Source: Bradyrhizobium sp. LMTR 3 (GTDB lineage: Bacteria > Pseudomonadota > Alphaproteobacteria > Rhizobiales > Xanthobacteraceae). From it: a stretch of 64,000 nt of DNA. The stretch is taken from assembly GCF_001693485.1 (NCBI RefSeq), contig NZ_MAXC01000049.1, positions 124,001-188,000 of the forward strand. Direction: 5' to 3'. This document shows, piece by piece, positions 16,133 through 22,903 of the stretch. Both the position numbers and the translations under genes were made by a program. A model generated the notes under the pieces. The model ran no database searches. It saw nothing but the letters and a program-made list of their open reading frames with translations, and was not told the origin of the DNA. Positions within the stretch are counted from its first letter, which is position 1. Each line of letters begins with the position of its first letter.

Positions 16133-16990
16133 TTACAGGAACGGCTTTCCGCCGGTGACCGCGATGGTCGCACCGGAGACGTAGCTGGAAAGCGGATCGG
16201 CCAGCATGACGTAGGCAGTCGCCAGTTCGACCGGCTGGCCCGGGCGCTTCATCGGAACCTGCTTGCCGAAGTTCTTCACGGAATCTTCGGGCAGGGTTGA
16301 GGGAATGAGCGGCGTCCAGATCGGCCCCGGTGCGACGGCATTGGCGCGAATGCCCTTCTCGGCCAGCATCTGCGCGAGCCCTGCCGTGAAATTGTGGATC
16401 GCTCCCTTGGTCGTCGCATAGGCCAGCAGGCTCGGGTTTGGCACATCCGAATTGATCGACGCGGTATTGATAATGCAGCTTCCCGGCTTCATGTGGCTGA
16501 CGGCCGCTTTGGTAAGATAGAACATCGCGTGGATGTTGACCTTGAAGGTCAACTCCCATTCCTCGTCGCTGATATCCTCGATGGACTTGAAGCTCGCTTG
16601 ATGTGCGGCGTTATTGACGAGGATGTCGATGCCGCCGAACTCCGATACGGCTTTGGCAATGACTGCCCGGCAATGATCGGGATGTTGAATGTCGCCCGAT
16701 AGAAGAACGGCCTTTCTGCCGGCTCCCGTCACCAGCCGTTCGGTTTCGCCAGCATCGTTGTGCTCATCGAGATAGGAGATCAAAACGTCGGCTCCCTCCC
16801 TGGCGAAAGCAATAGCGACCGCGCGGCCGATGCCACTATCACCCCCGGTGATGACCGCCTTCTTGCCGTTGAGCCGGCCGCTGCCTTTATAGGAGGTCTC
16901 GCCATGATCCGGCAGCGGCTTCATCGCGCCGGTCGTGCCCGGCATCGGCTGATGCTGGCTGGGAAAAGGTGGGTGCGGATAGTGCAGCAT
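16133..16990 (-). CDS. SDR-family oxidoreductase
   Basis: A 285-residue NAD(P)-dependent short-chain dehydrogenase with a ~45-residue leader rich in Pro and His (MLHYPHPPFPSQHQPMPGTT at the start), typical of the YhdG/YgaD stress-linked subgroup. Seen: TGGDSGIGRA nucleotide loop, D in GDIQHPDHC, NNAAHQ, catalytic Ser in NTASINS and YATTK. The C-terminus GKPFL is complete. It lies 53 bp after the csbD-like gene on the same strand and likely shares its promoter. The substrate is unknown. Confidence 0.9.
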   Translation of the reverse strand: MLHYPHPPFPSQHQPMPGTTGAMKPLPDHGETSYKGSGRLNGKKAVITGGDSGIGRAVAIAFAREGADVLISYLDEHNDAGETERLVTGAGRKAVLLSGDIQHPDHCRAVIAKAVSEFGGIDILVNNAAHQASFKSIEDISDEEWELTFKVNIHAMFYLTKAAVSHMKPGSCIINTASINSDVPNPSLLAYATTKGAIHNFTAGLAQMLAEKGIRANAVAPGPIWTPLIPSTLPEDSVKNFGKQVPMKRPGQPVELATAYVMLADPLSSYVSGATIAVTGGKPFL

Positions 16991-17043
16991 TGTATCTCTC
17001 TCCCTCCAAAAGCGGCGGCGACGCCGCAGCCTTGGCGCCGCGG

Positions 17044-17223
17044 CTAGGTGAGGCGGTGGAGGTTTCCCAACGGATTGAGCTCGCTGGGTTCCTTATCCTC
17101 ATCCTCGATCTTGCGCTGTTCTGCCTTGGCTTCCTCTTGCAACTTGCCGTCGCCGACGACTTCGGCGATGACCTCCTTGGTCTTCCCCGCAACTCGGCGG
17201 GTCGTCCGTTTAATGGTACCCAT
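17044..17223 (-). CDS. CsbD-family stress protein
   Basis: A 59-residue hydrophilic protein (MGTIKRTTRRVAGKTKEVIA at the start) with the CsbD-type GKTKEVIAEVVGDGKLQEEA segment. CsbD proteins are small, abundant and induced by general stress in many bacteria; the molecular role is unknown. The start at 17223 is chosen by homology; the frame is open further upstream but has no family resemblance there. A near-consensus EcfG-type promoter lies 38 bp upstream, and the SDR gene follows. Confidence 0.8.
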   Translation of the reverse strand: MGTIKRTTRRVAGKTKEVIAEVVGDGKLQEEAKAEQRKIEDEDKEPSELNPLGNLHRLT

Positions 17224-17260
17224 AATCGTGACCTGCGCTGTGGTGGGTCTGGTCCAGGTC

Positions 17261-17285
17261 AATGTCCGGCTGCAGCCTTCGTTCC
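17261..17285 (-). promoter_or_regulatory. EcfG-type promoter, one mismatch
   Basis: On the minus strand GGAAC (17281-17285), 16 bp, CATT (17261-17264). It differs from CGTT by one base. Position (38 bp before the csbD-like ATG) and the stress nature of that gene support it. Confidence 0.6.
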
Positions 17286-17380
17286 TGTGCGCACGGGAGT
17301 GCGATCGCACTCCCGATCGCCTACGCCAGTTTCTCTCAGGAGAGCCGCGTCCGCTCCCGCGGATAGCAGCCGGTGAAATC

Positions 17381-18919
17381 TTACGGCCGATCCTCGATGT
17401 CGTGCGCGGCCAGCGGGCTTACCGCGGGAGCGTTGAGCGGCTTCCCGTCGAATGCGAAGTGAGATCCGTGGCAGGGGCAGTCCCAACATGTCTCAAAAGA
17501 ATTCCAATGCAGATGGCAGCCGATATGCGTGCAAGCGGCCGAGCGGGTATAGAGTTTGCCAGAGGGATCGCGATAGGCGGCGATCTTGCTGAGGCCGTGG
17601 CGTATGATGGCGCCGTGTCCGGCCTCTAAGTCGCTCACCGAATTTAGTTCGCCCGGCGCGAGATATTCTGCGAAATTCTTCACCGGCGTCAGGTTCTCTT
17701 TCAGGAAATTGCCGACGGCGGCGGGGGTCTTGCGCGAGGGGGCGTAGACTTCGGTCCATTTGGTGTCGCGGCCCAGGATCAATGCCGCATTGATCATGGC
17801 GCCCGCCACCCCGTGCGTCATGCCCTGGCCGGAATCGCCGGTATGCACGTAGATATTCTCGCTCCCCGGATTCCTGCCGATGAAGCCCGCATAGTCGATG
17901 GTCTCGAGAACTTGCCCCGACCAGCGGTAAGTAACCTCCTGAACGTCAGGAATGAGATTGCGCGTCCAGGCTTCGAGGGCCTGAAAACGCATCTCGGCAT
18001 CGTCGGCTTCACCGCTCTTGTGATCTTCACCTCCGACGATGAGATAGTCGGTCTGATCCTCGCCCGGCTGCAGCCGCACATAGTGGTAGGGATCCAGCGT
18101 GTCCCAATACAGGGCGTCCGGGATCGCGCCTTTCTTTACCGAAAATGCCATCGCGTAAGTGCGATAGGGCGCCATCTTGGTATGCAAGGCAAATCGATCC
18201 ACGATCGGCGAGTTCGTCGCCACGACCGCCGCCCGGGCAATGACCTTGCCGCCGCCGGTTGAGACGACCACCCTGCCATCGTCACGCTCTTCGACGGACT
18301 CGACCACCGTGCCGGCGTGGAACGTCCCGCCCTTCGCTTCGATGATCGCGGCGAGCCCCTTGAGATATTTGAGCGGATGAAACGTACCCTGCCGCGGGTA
18401 GCGCAACACGCGTTGTTGCTCGCAGTGAGTGAAGGGGACGCCGACCAGCCGATGGACGGGCGTGCCAATTTTGCGAGCGGCATCAAGCTCATCGTCGATG
18501 ATTTTCGAATCCGTATTGAGCGCCTGAAAAAGATAGCCGTCGAGGCGACGGAAATCGCACTCGATGGATTCCTTCTTATGCACCGCTTCGACGCGATCGA
18601 TCGCAGCAGCCTGGCTTTCATGGAACAGACGCGAAAGTACCTCGCCGCGCAGTCGGATCATCGCCGATGTCAGATCGTCGCACGGCGAGCCGAGATGCGC
18701 CGTGGTCCGCGCCGTCATGCTGCCGGCGATATCGCCGCGGTCGATCACAATGACCCGCGAGCCTTCGATCGCAAGTTCGTACGCGGTGGAGATTCCTGCG
18801 ATGCCAGCGCCGATGACCACGACATCGCATTCCTTGTCGCCCTGCAGCGGTGCTGCGTTGGGAGCGACCGCAACGTCCATCCACAGCGACCTGCTGCGGC
18901 GATCGGCGAAATGGCTCAT
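17381..18919 (-). CDS. FAD-dependent oxidoreductase with C-terminal Rieske domain
   Basis: A 512-residue protein. Residues ~30-60 hold the FAD site (DVVVIGAGIAGISTAYELA). A DAO/glycine-oxidase-like body with MTARTTAHLGSP and YRWSGQVLETIDYAGFIGR follows. The last ~90 residues are a Rieske [2Fe-2S] domain: CTHIGC and CPCHGSHF. Such fusions are thought to carry out an internal redox relay; the substrate is unknown. It is monocistronic, with a perfect EcfG-type promoter 39 bp upstream. Confidence 0.93.
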   Translation of the reverse strand: MSHFADRRSRSLWMDVAVAPNAAPLQGDKECDVVVIGAGIAGISTAYELAIEGSRVIVIDRGDIAGSMTARTTAHLGSPCDDLTSAMIRLRGEVLSRLFHESQAAAIDRVEAVHKKESIECDFRRLDGYLFQALNTDSKIIDDELDAARKIGTPVHRLVGVPFTHCEQQRVLRYPRQGTFHPLKYLKGLAAIIEAKGGTFHAGTVVESVEERDDGRVVVSTGGGKVIARAAVVATNSPIVDRFALHTKMAPYRTYAMAFSVKKGAIPDALYWDTLDPYHYVRLQPGEDQTDYLIVGGEDHKSGEADDAEMRFQALEAWTRNLIPDVQEVTYRWSGQVLETIDYAGFIGRNPGSENIYVHTGDSGQGMTHGVAGAMINAALILGRDTKWTEVYAPSRKTPAAVGNFLKENLTPVKNFAEYLAPGELNSVSDLEAGHGAIIRHGLSKIAAYRDPSGKLYTRSAACTHIGCHLHWNSFETCWDCPCHGSHFAFDGKPLNAPAVSPLAAHDIEDRP

Positions 18920-18957
18920 CCGAAAACCCGATAACTAGAAAAATAGTTCGAAGGGCA

Positions 18958-18982
18958 AACGGCAGATTGACGCCTTGGTTCC
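18958..18982 (-). promoter_or_regulatory. EcfG-type stress promoter (GGAAC-N16-CGTT)
   Basis: On the minus strand GGAAC (18978-18982), 16 bp, CGTT (18958-18961), a complete match 39 bp upstream of the FAD/Rieske oxidoreductase start and inside the 87-bp gap after the DUF72 gene. Confidence 0.8.
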
Positions 18983-19006
18983 CCGCCTTTGCCGCGATCA
19001 GGCGTG

Positions 19007-19729
19007 TCACATTAGCTCGATGAGGCGCCGGGCATCGGCCGGCGCGGCGCTCTTCTGGTCATTGTCGAAATAGACGAAGACGTCGCAGCCCTGCCTTTTC
19101 CAGGACCTGATGCGACGGGCCCAGCCGGCAAGGGCGGCCTCGCCATAGTGATCTCGATAGCGGCCTCCGGGCCCATGCCCGCGGACGTATACGAAATCGG
19201 CGGTGCGCTTCCACAGCGCCGGTGCGTCATGATGATCGGAAATGCAAAGCGAGACGTTTTGCTTCCGCAGCAGCCGGATGATCCTCGGCTCGTACCAGCT
19301 CGGATGCCTGAATTCGAAGCTGTACCGGCGCTTCTTCGAGAGCAGCTTGAAGAACGAGGCAAGCCGGTCGGCGTTGGCCTGGAAATTCGGTGGTAGCTGA
19401 AACAGCACCGGTCCCGCCTTCCTGCCGAGCAGGGAGAGGCGGCTTTCGAGCAGTTCGAGGCTGTTGACCGAATTCTCCGAGAGCCGCTTCCAATGCGTGA
19501 TGAATTTGGATGCCTTCCAGGCGAATACGAAATTGCTTCCCGTCTGCGCGTGCCAGCCCTTTACCGCTTCCGGCGTCGGCGTCCGGTAAAATACCCCGTT
19601 CAGTTCGGTGGTCGGGAATTGACCGGCGTAAAATTGCAATTGTTCCTTGAGCGGCAGTCCCTTGGGAAAGAACGGCCCACGCCAGGATTCGTAGTGCCAG
19701 CCCGACGTGCCGATCAGGACACGCGGCAT
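19007..19729 (-). CDS. DUF72 domain-containing protein
   Basis: A 240-residue TIM-barrel-like protein of the DUF72 (YecE) family. Signatures: IGTSGWHYESWRGPFFPKGL at the start, FPTTELNGVFYRTP, FVFAWKASKFITHWKRL, FQLPPNF, FEFRHPSW, and YVRGHGPGGRYRDHY near the end. The family is widespread and its function unknown; it has been linked by fold to sugar-phosphate isomerases. It is upstream of the FAD/Rieske gene on the same strand but separated by that gene's own promoter. Confidence 0.95.
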   Translation of the reverse strand: MPRVLIGTSGWHYESWRGPFFPKGLPLKEQLQFYAGQFPTTELNGVFYRTPTPEAVKGWHAQTGSNFVFAWKASKFITHWKRLSENSVNSLELLESRLSLLGRKAGPVLFQLPPNFQANADRLASFFKLLSKKRRYSFEFRHPSWYEPRIIRLLRKQNVSLCISDHHDAPALWKRTADFVYVRGHGPGGRYRDHYGEAALAGWARRIRSWKRQGCDVFVYFDNDQKSAAPADARRLIELM

Positions 19730-19933
19730 GGCATCACGGCTTCACGACGACCTTGATGAAGCGGTCCTTCTCCTGCTCGCAGCAAGCGTCGCCAATTGCC
19801 ATGCCACGCCAGCGCTTTCATTCCAAAGCCCTCCGCATCGGTTGACGATGAGAATGATCGGCGATGCCGAGTTGTTCCGGCATCGGCCCAGCGTGAGGAA
19901 TGGGACATGCGACAACGAAACCTGAGTTGAGCG

Positions 19934-20245
19934 TCAGGCGGGGTCCGGGGCCTCTTCGAGGTCATCCAGTTCCACGAGAAAGGCCAGCAGGAGGTCTTCC
20001 TGCGGCTGCGCGGCATCCCGTGCGGCCTCCCGGTACAGGGCAATTTCGTTCTCGGTCGAGCGTCGGGCCCGGAGCCGCGCCTTGCCATCCCAGAGAGGTG
20101 CACCGTTCGAGGTCAAGCCGGCGATATCCTGACGCAGCCAATGCTCGTGACAAAGCTGCTGAGATTCCCGCAAGTTCTTGGCTTCGAAGGCGAGGGTGGG
20201 TCTTCCGCCAATATCCAGGGTAAAAATCGCGGGCAGCAACGTCAT
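19934..20245 (-). CDS. Conserved small hypothetical protein, third in an ATGA-coupled trio
   Basis: A 103-residue soluble protein (MTLLPAIFTLDIGGRPTLAF at the start). The ATG at 20245 overlaps the stop of the 33-residue ORF upstream as ATGA; a TTG at 20254 is the only in-frame alternative. Visible parts: a strand-rich N-terminus, SQQLCHEHWLRQDIAGLTSN, and an acidic C-terminus (LVELDDLEEAPDPA). It resembles a Bradyrhizobium family of unknown function that I recall only loosely. Confidence 0.65.
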   Translation of the reverse strand: MTLLPAIFTLDIGGRPTLAFEAKNLRESQQLCHEHWLRQDIAGLTSNGAPLWDGKARLRARRSTENEIALYREAARDAAQPQEDLLLAFLVELDDLEEAPDPA

Positions 20246-20343
20246 CCAAGCCAAGCCATATGTCTGATGAAGGGAACGACGGCGCTGAAGGCCACAAGTG
20301 CGCAGGACATTCCGATCCGCATCGCAATTCGCGTCAGGTTCAT
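20242..20343 (-). CDS. 33-residue hydrophobic peptide coupled to both neighbours
   Basis: MNLTRIAMRIGMSCALVAFS starts this 33-residue ORF, which ends in PFIRHMAWLG. The middle is hydrophobic enough for one membrane helix or a signal. Its ATG overlaps the stop of the 70-residue gene upstream (ATGA), and its own stop overlaps the start of the 103-residue gene downstream (ATGA). Two such overlaps in a row are strong evidence that it is translated. Function unknown. Confidence 0.6.
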   Translation of the reverse strand: MNLTRIAMRIGMSCALVAFSAVVPFIRHMAWLG

Positions 20344-20552
20344 GCCGGCGGCCTGATGTTGTCCGTCAGGCGGTTCAATTCTTCGGAATCCAGCGGATCT
20401 GCAACGATCCTGATTTCGGTAGCGTTACATTTTGCGCATTCGAAGGTTCGCTTTTCGGAACGGTCGGCAGCCAAGACAACGTCGGCCAGTCGCATTCGAG
20501 TCAGGCATCTGACGCAATGCGGGCATTCGATCGGTAAGAGGGCGGCGAACAT
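20340..20552 (-). CDS. Small zinc-ribbon-like protein, first of the coupled trio
   Basis: A 70-residue protein with two cysteine pairs: CPHCVRC near residue 10 and CAKC near residue 40, enough for a zinc ribbon. The rest includes MRLADVVLAADRSEKRTFEC and a C-terminal IVADPLDSEELNRLTDN helix. Its stop overlaps the start of the 33-residue ORF. The function is unknown; a nucleic-acid or protein-binding role is typical of such ribbons, but this is inference. Confidence 0.7.
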   Translation of the reverse strand: MFAALLPIECPHCVRCLTRMRLADVVLAADRSEKRTFECAKCNATEIRIVADPLDSEELNRLTDNIRPPA

Positions 20553-20759
20553 CTGGCTAACCTCATTACAAGATTAACCCACCGGCGGATTGTCGTCTGT
20601 CTGATCCCTGACATATGCCCTTGCGGCAACGCCGAGCAAAATGCAGGAGAACTTCCTGCAGTGCGAAAACGCGGCCGAAACCGCCGGGTCGAGGCAAGGT
20701 GAAAAGGAACCATAGGGAGTATCGCTGATTGATTACTTAGCTGTTGCGGGATTAGCAAG

Positions 20760-20969
20760 ATGGCGAAGAAAGCGAAGAAGCGCAAATATTCGAAGGGCGC
20801 GGCAAAGAAGGTAGGCCGCGCCATGAAGAAGCGCAAAGCCGGCACGCTGAAGAGCGGTCGATCCGGCAAGAAGGTAAAGAGCAGGAAACAGGCGATCGCA
20901 ATCGGTCTGTCCGAAGCCCGAAAAAGGGGTGCCAAGGTGCCCAAGAAGCGTTCGAAGAAGAAGTCCTAG
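20760..20969 (+). CDS. Histone-like basic protein (DUF6496)
   Basis: A 69-residue protein, about half Lys and Arg, starting MAKKAKKRKYSKGAAKKVGR. The conserved end SRKQAIAIGLSEARKRGAKV matches DUF6496. Composition is that of an H1-like DNA or RNA binder. No convincing promoter is seen: GGAAC at 20711-20715 has a poor -10. It is convergent with the 51-residue ORF, overlapping its end by 4 bp. Confidence 0.8.
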   Translation: MAKKAKKRKYSKGAAKKVGRAMKKRKAGTLKSGRSGKKVKSRKQAIAIGLSEARKRGAKVPKKRSKKKS

Positions 20970-21121
20970 TCCGATCGGGCCAGATCGGCGGCGGGATACG
21001 CTACCATCCAATCGTCAAGCAGTTCATCCCCGGAATCGTCGAGCGCCCGAGGCCGATAGCGCTCGGGATTTCGGAACGACGAGATTCTTCGGCTTCGGGG
21101 GAACGTTGGCTTTCGTGTCAT
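20966..21121 (-). CDS. Small hypothetical protein supported by a stress promoter
   Basis: A 51-residue ORF (MTRKPTFPRSRRISSFRNPE at the start; acidic end DSGDELLDDWMVAYPAAD). The start is supported by GGAG upstream and by a perfect GGAAC-N17-CGTT promoter 49 bp away. A longer in-frame opening to 21250 would run through that promoter and is not preferred. No family is recognised. Confidence 0.5.
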   Translation of the reverse strand: MTRKPTFPRSRRISSFRNPERYRPRALDDSGDELLDDWMVAYPAADLARSD

Positions 21122-21169
21122 CGGTCTGCGCCGCTCCGTCGGCGTCCCCGTCCGCGGGACGACCACTAG

Positions 21170-21195
21170 AACGGCGAGCGGTTGACCGGGGTTCC
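21170..21195 (-). promoter_or_regulatory. EcfG-type stress promoter (GGAAC-N17-CGTT)
   Basis: On the minus strand GGAAC (21191-21195), 17 bp, CGTT (21170-21173). Both elements match completely; 17 bp is an accepted spacer. It points at the 51-residue ORF starting at 21121. Confidence 0.65.
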
Positions 21196-21246
21196 TGTCA
21201 CCCCGCGCAAAATCAACGGGGACGTCTCTACCGGCTTTTCCGCAGA

Positions 21247-21678
21247 TCAAACCTGCGCATGCTGCCCGCCGGGACGTGAAATTCGGCTCAACGCCGCACC
21301 CGTCCCGTCTCCGCTTTGCACCAGCGCGATGTCGCCCAGCGCAATGATGCCGACGAGCCGCTTGTCGCGATTGAGCACGGGCAGGCGACGAACCTGGATG
21401 TCACCCATGTTGGCGCACACCTCGTCGAGATCCTGGTCTTCGTAGCAGTACTTGACGTCGGCCGTCATCACGTCGCCGACCCGCGCCTCCGGGCCTCGAC
21501 CCATGCCAATCCCGCGGATCGCGATATCGCGGTCGGAAATCATGCCGACCAGGCGCTCATTGTCCGTTACCGGGAGCAACCCGACACCGAGGGCCGCCAT
21601 GGCCTGCGAGGCGTCTCTTAACGTGTCATCGGGAGTGCAGAGTTGAACCTCGGGTGTCATCGCATCGGAAACTTTCAT
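21247..21678 (-). CDS. CBS-domain pair protein
   Basis: A 143-residue protein made of two CBS domains: MKVSDAMTPEVQLCTPDDTL to LVGMISDRDIAIRGIG, and VGDVMTADVKYCYEDQDLDE to RLVGIIALGDIALVQ. CBS pairs bind adenosyl ligands and act as energy or stress sensors; stand-alone versions are common in rhizobia. The C-terminus is Gly/Gln-rich. A one-mismatch EcfG-type promoter lies 35 bp upstream. Confidence 0.93.
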   Translation of the reverse strand: MKVSDAMTPEVQLCTPDDTLRDASQAMAALGVGLLPVTDNERLVGMISDRDIAIRGIGMGRGPEARVGDVMTADVKYCYEDQDLDEVCANMGDIQVRRLPVLNRDKRLVGIIALGDIALVQSGDGTGAALSRISRPGGQHAQV

Positions 21679-21712
21679 GTGAGCCTCTCCGCTTGCCGGT
21701 TCTTCACCCGCT

Positions 21713-21737
21713 AACAGGCACGTCGGATCGCCGTTCC
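21713..21737 (-). promoter_or_regulatory. EcfG-type promoter, one mismatch
   Basis: On the minus strand GGAAC (21733-21737), 16 bp, TGTT (21713-21716), one base off consensus and 35 bp upstream of the CBS protein start. Confidence 0.55.
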
Positions 21738-21808
21738 AGAGGGCAAATGAAATATTCCGACACTGGTGGAGAGACCTCAGGCGAGCCCGAAGTCTCTCCT
21801 CGATTGTC

Positions 21809-22141
21809 CTACCAGCGGTTGCTGTCCACGCCGACGCCCACGCTTACGCCAGGTGCCCGGAAACCAACGCCGGCTCGCGGCCCGTCGTCCCAATCGCGAT
21901 CGCGATAGTATCGACGCTCGATATATCGCTCGCGCGGTGCATAGGCGTATGAATCGCGGACGATGACGCGGCTGCTGCCGCGGGTGCGATAACAGCGTCC
22001 GTTCTCGTCACAGACCATGCGGACCTGCTGTATCAGGTCGGAGTTTTTGTATTCGCTGTCGGTGTAGATGTCGGAGGCATTTGCACTGCCTGTCAGGAGC
22101 AGACCCGTGCCGGCCAGTAGGCCGATTGCGATCTTCCTCAT
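21809..22141 (-). CDS. Exported Arg/Tyr-rich hypothetical protein
   Basis: A 110-residue protein with a Sec signal (MRKIAIGLLAGTGLLLTGSA, cleavage after NASA-like SANA) and an ideal GGAGGAAC site before the ATG at 22141. The mature part has two Cys (MVCDENGRCYRTRG) that may form a disulfide, then a basic, aromatic run (RERYIERRYYRDRDWDDGPR) and a Gly/Val C-terminus. Exported proteins of this style are common in Bradyrhizobium; function unknown. The longer frame upstream is discarded because the signal and ribosome site fix the start. Confidence 0.75.
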   Translation of the reverse strand: MRKIAIGLLAGTGLLLTGSANASDIYTDSEYKNSDLIQQVRMVCDENGRCYRTRGSSRVIVRDSYAYAPRERYIERRYYRDRDWDDGPRAGVGFRAPGVSVGVGVDSNRW

Positions 22142-22285
22142 TAAAGTTCCTCCTCGTTCGAATACTGCCCGCGGCTCAAAGCGTCGCATCCACTTTGGTT
22201 CCGGGAGCCAAGTCGATGGAGGAGAAAGTTCCGGTAGACGCAACCAGCCAGAAATTCGCGCGTTGGGCCACATGGAGCACCGAAT

Positions 22286-22741
22286 ATGACCTCTGAAGCG
22301 AAACCCCGCATTTCTCACAACGCGCTCGTTCTCATCGGCGATGGCCAAAAGGCCCTCTTTCTCCGTAACAAAGGCACCCCGCAGCACCTCAATTTGGAAG
22401 TCGAGCACGTGCTCGAGCAGGAAAATCCGGCAACACGCGAACAGGGAACCGATCGTCCCGGGCGGTCCGTCCAGAGCGTGGGCGCGGCTCGAAGCGCAAT
22501 GGAGCAAGCCGACTGGCATTACATCGCCGAAGAGCGGTTCGCTGGCACCATTGCCGACGCCCTCTATCGGCTTGCCCACGGCAATCACTTCGACAAGTTG
22601 GTTGTGGTCGCACCAGCGAAAGTTCTGGGCAATCTCCGACAGGCTTTTCATGCCGAAGTGGCAGAGCGGATCGTAGGCGAGATTCCGAAGCAATTAACTT
22701 CCCATCCGATACCCGATATCGAAAGGCTGATGGCGGCTTAG
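22286..22741 (+). CDS. Host-attachment family protein
   Basis: A 151-residue protein of the family annotated as required for attachment to host cells, first named from Agrobacterium (AtsE-like). Signatures: ALVLIGDGQKALFLRNKGTP, AMEQADWHYIAEERFAGTIA and HFDKLVVVAPAKVLGNLRQA, ending near KQLTSHPIPDIERLMAA. Its fold resembles eRF1-domain proteins. The molecular role is not established; a stress role is also possible given the neighbours. Confidence 0.88.
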   Translation: MTSEAKPRISHNALVLIGDGQKALFLRNKGTPQHLNLEVEHVLEQENPATREQGTDRPGRSVQSVGAARSAMEQADWHYIAEERFAGTIADALYRLAHGNHFDKLVVVAPAKVLGNLRQAFHAEVAERIVGEIPKQLTSHPIPDIERLMAA

Positions 22742-22750
22742 CTCTCGCAT

Positions 22751-22880
22751 GTCCCGGACGCGGCGCAGCGCTTAGCGCTGCACCGCAGAGCCGGGACCCA
22801 CCACCGCAGCGTGTGGACCCCGGATCAGCAGCGCACCACGCCGCTACCGCGGCGCGCTGCGCAGCATCCGGGGAACGCCG
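22751..22880. repeat. Two adjacent palindromic repeat elements
   Basis: 22751-22797 reads GTCCCGGACGCGGCGCAGCG ... GAGCCGGGAC, an imperfect palindrome with an inner AGCGCTTAGCGCT stem. 22813-22877 is a second one bounded by GACCCCGGATCAGCAGCGC and GCGCTGCGCAGCATCCGGGG. A relative of the first lies at 63453-63502. They fill the gap between convergent genes. Confidence 0.75.
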
Positions 22881-22903
22881 GCCACCGACGGTTCAGTTTT
22901 GAC

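Noticed and set aside
17069..17092. Minus-strand GGAAC-N15-CGTT upstream of the SDR gene
   Set aside because: The spacer is 15 bp and the site lies within the csbD-like coding sequence; the SDR gene is more simply read from the csbD promoter.
20711..20735. GGAAC upstream of the DUF6496 gene as an EcfG promoter
   Set aside because: The -10 position reads GATT, two mismatches from CGTT.
22142..22693. N-terminal extension of the exported Arg/Tyr-rich protein to 22693
   Set aside because: It runs antisense through the host-attachment gene; the signal peptide and GGAGGAAC fix the start at 22141.
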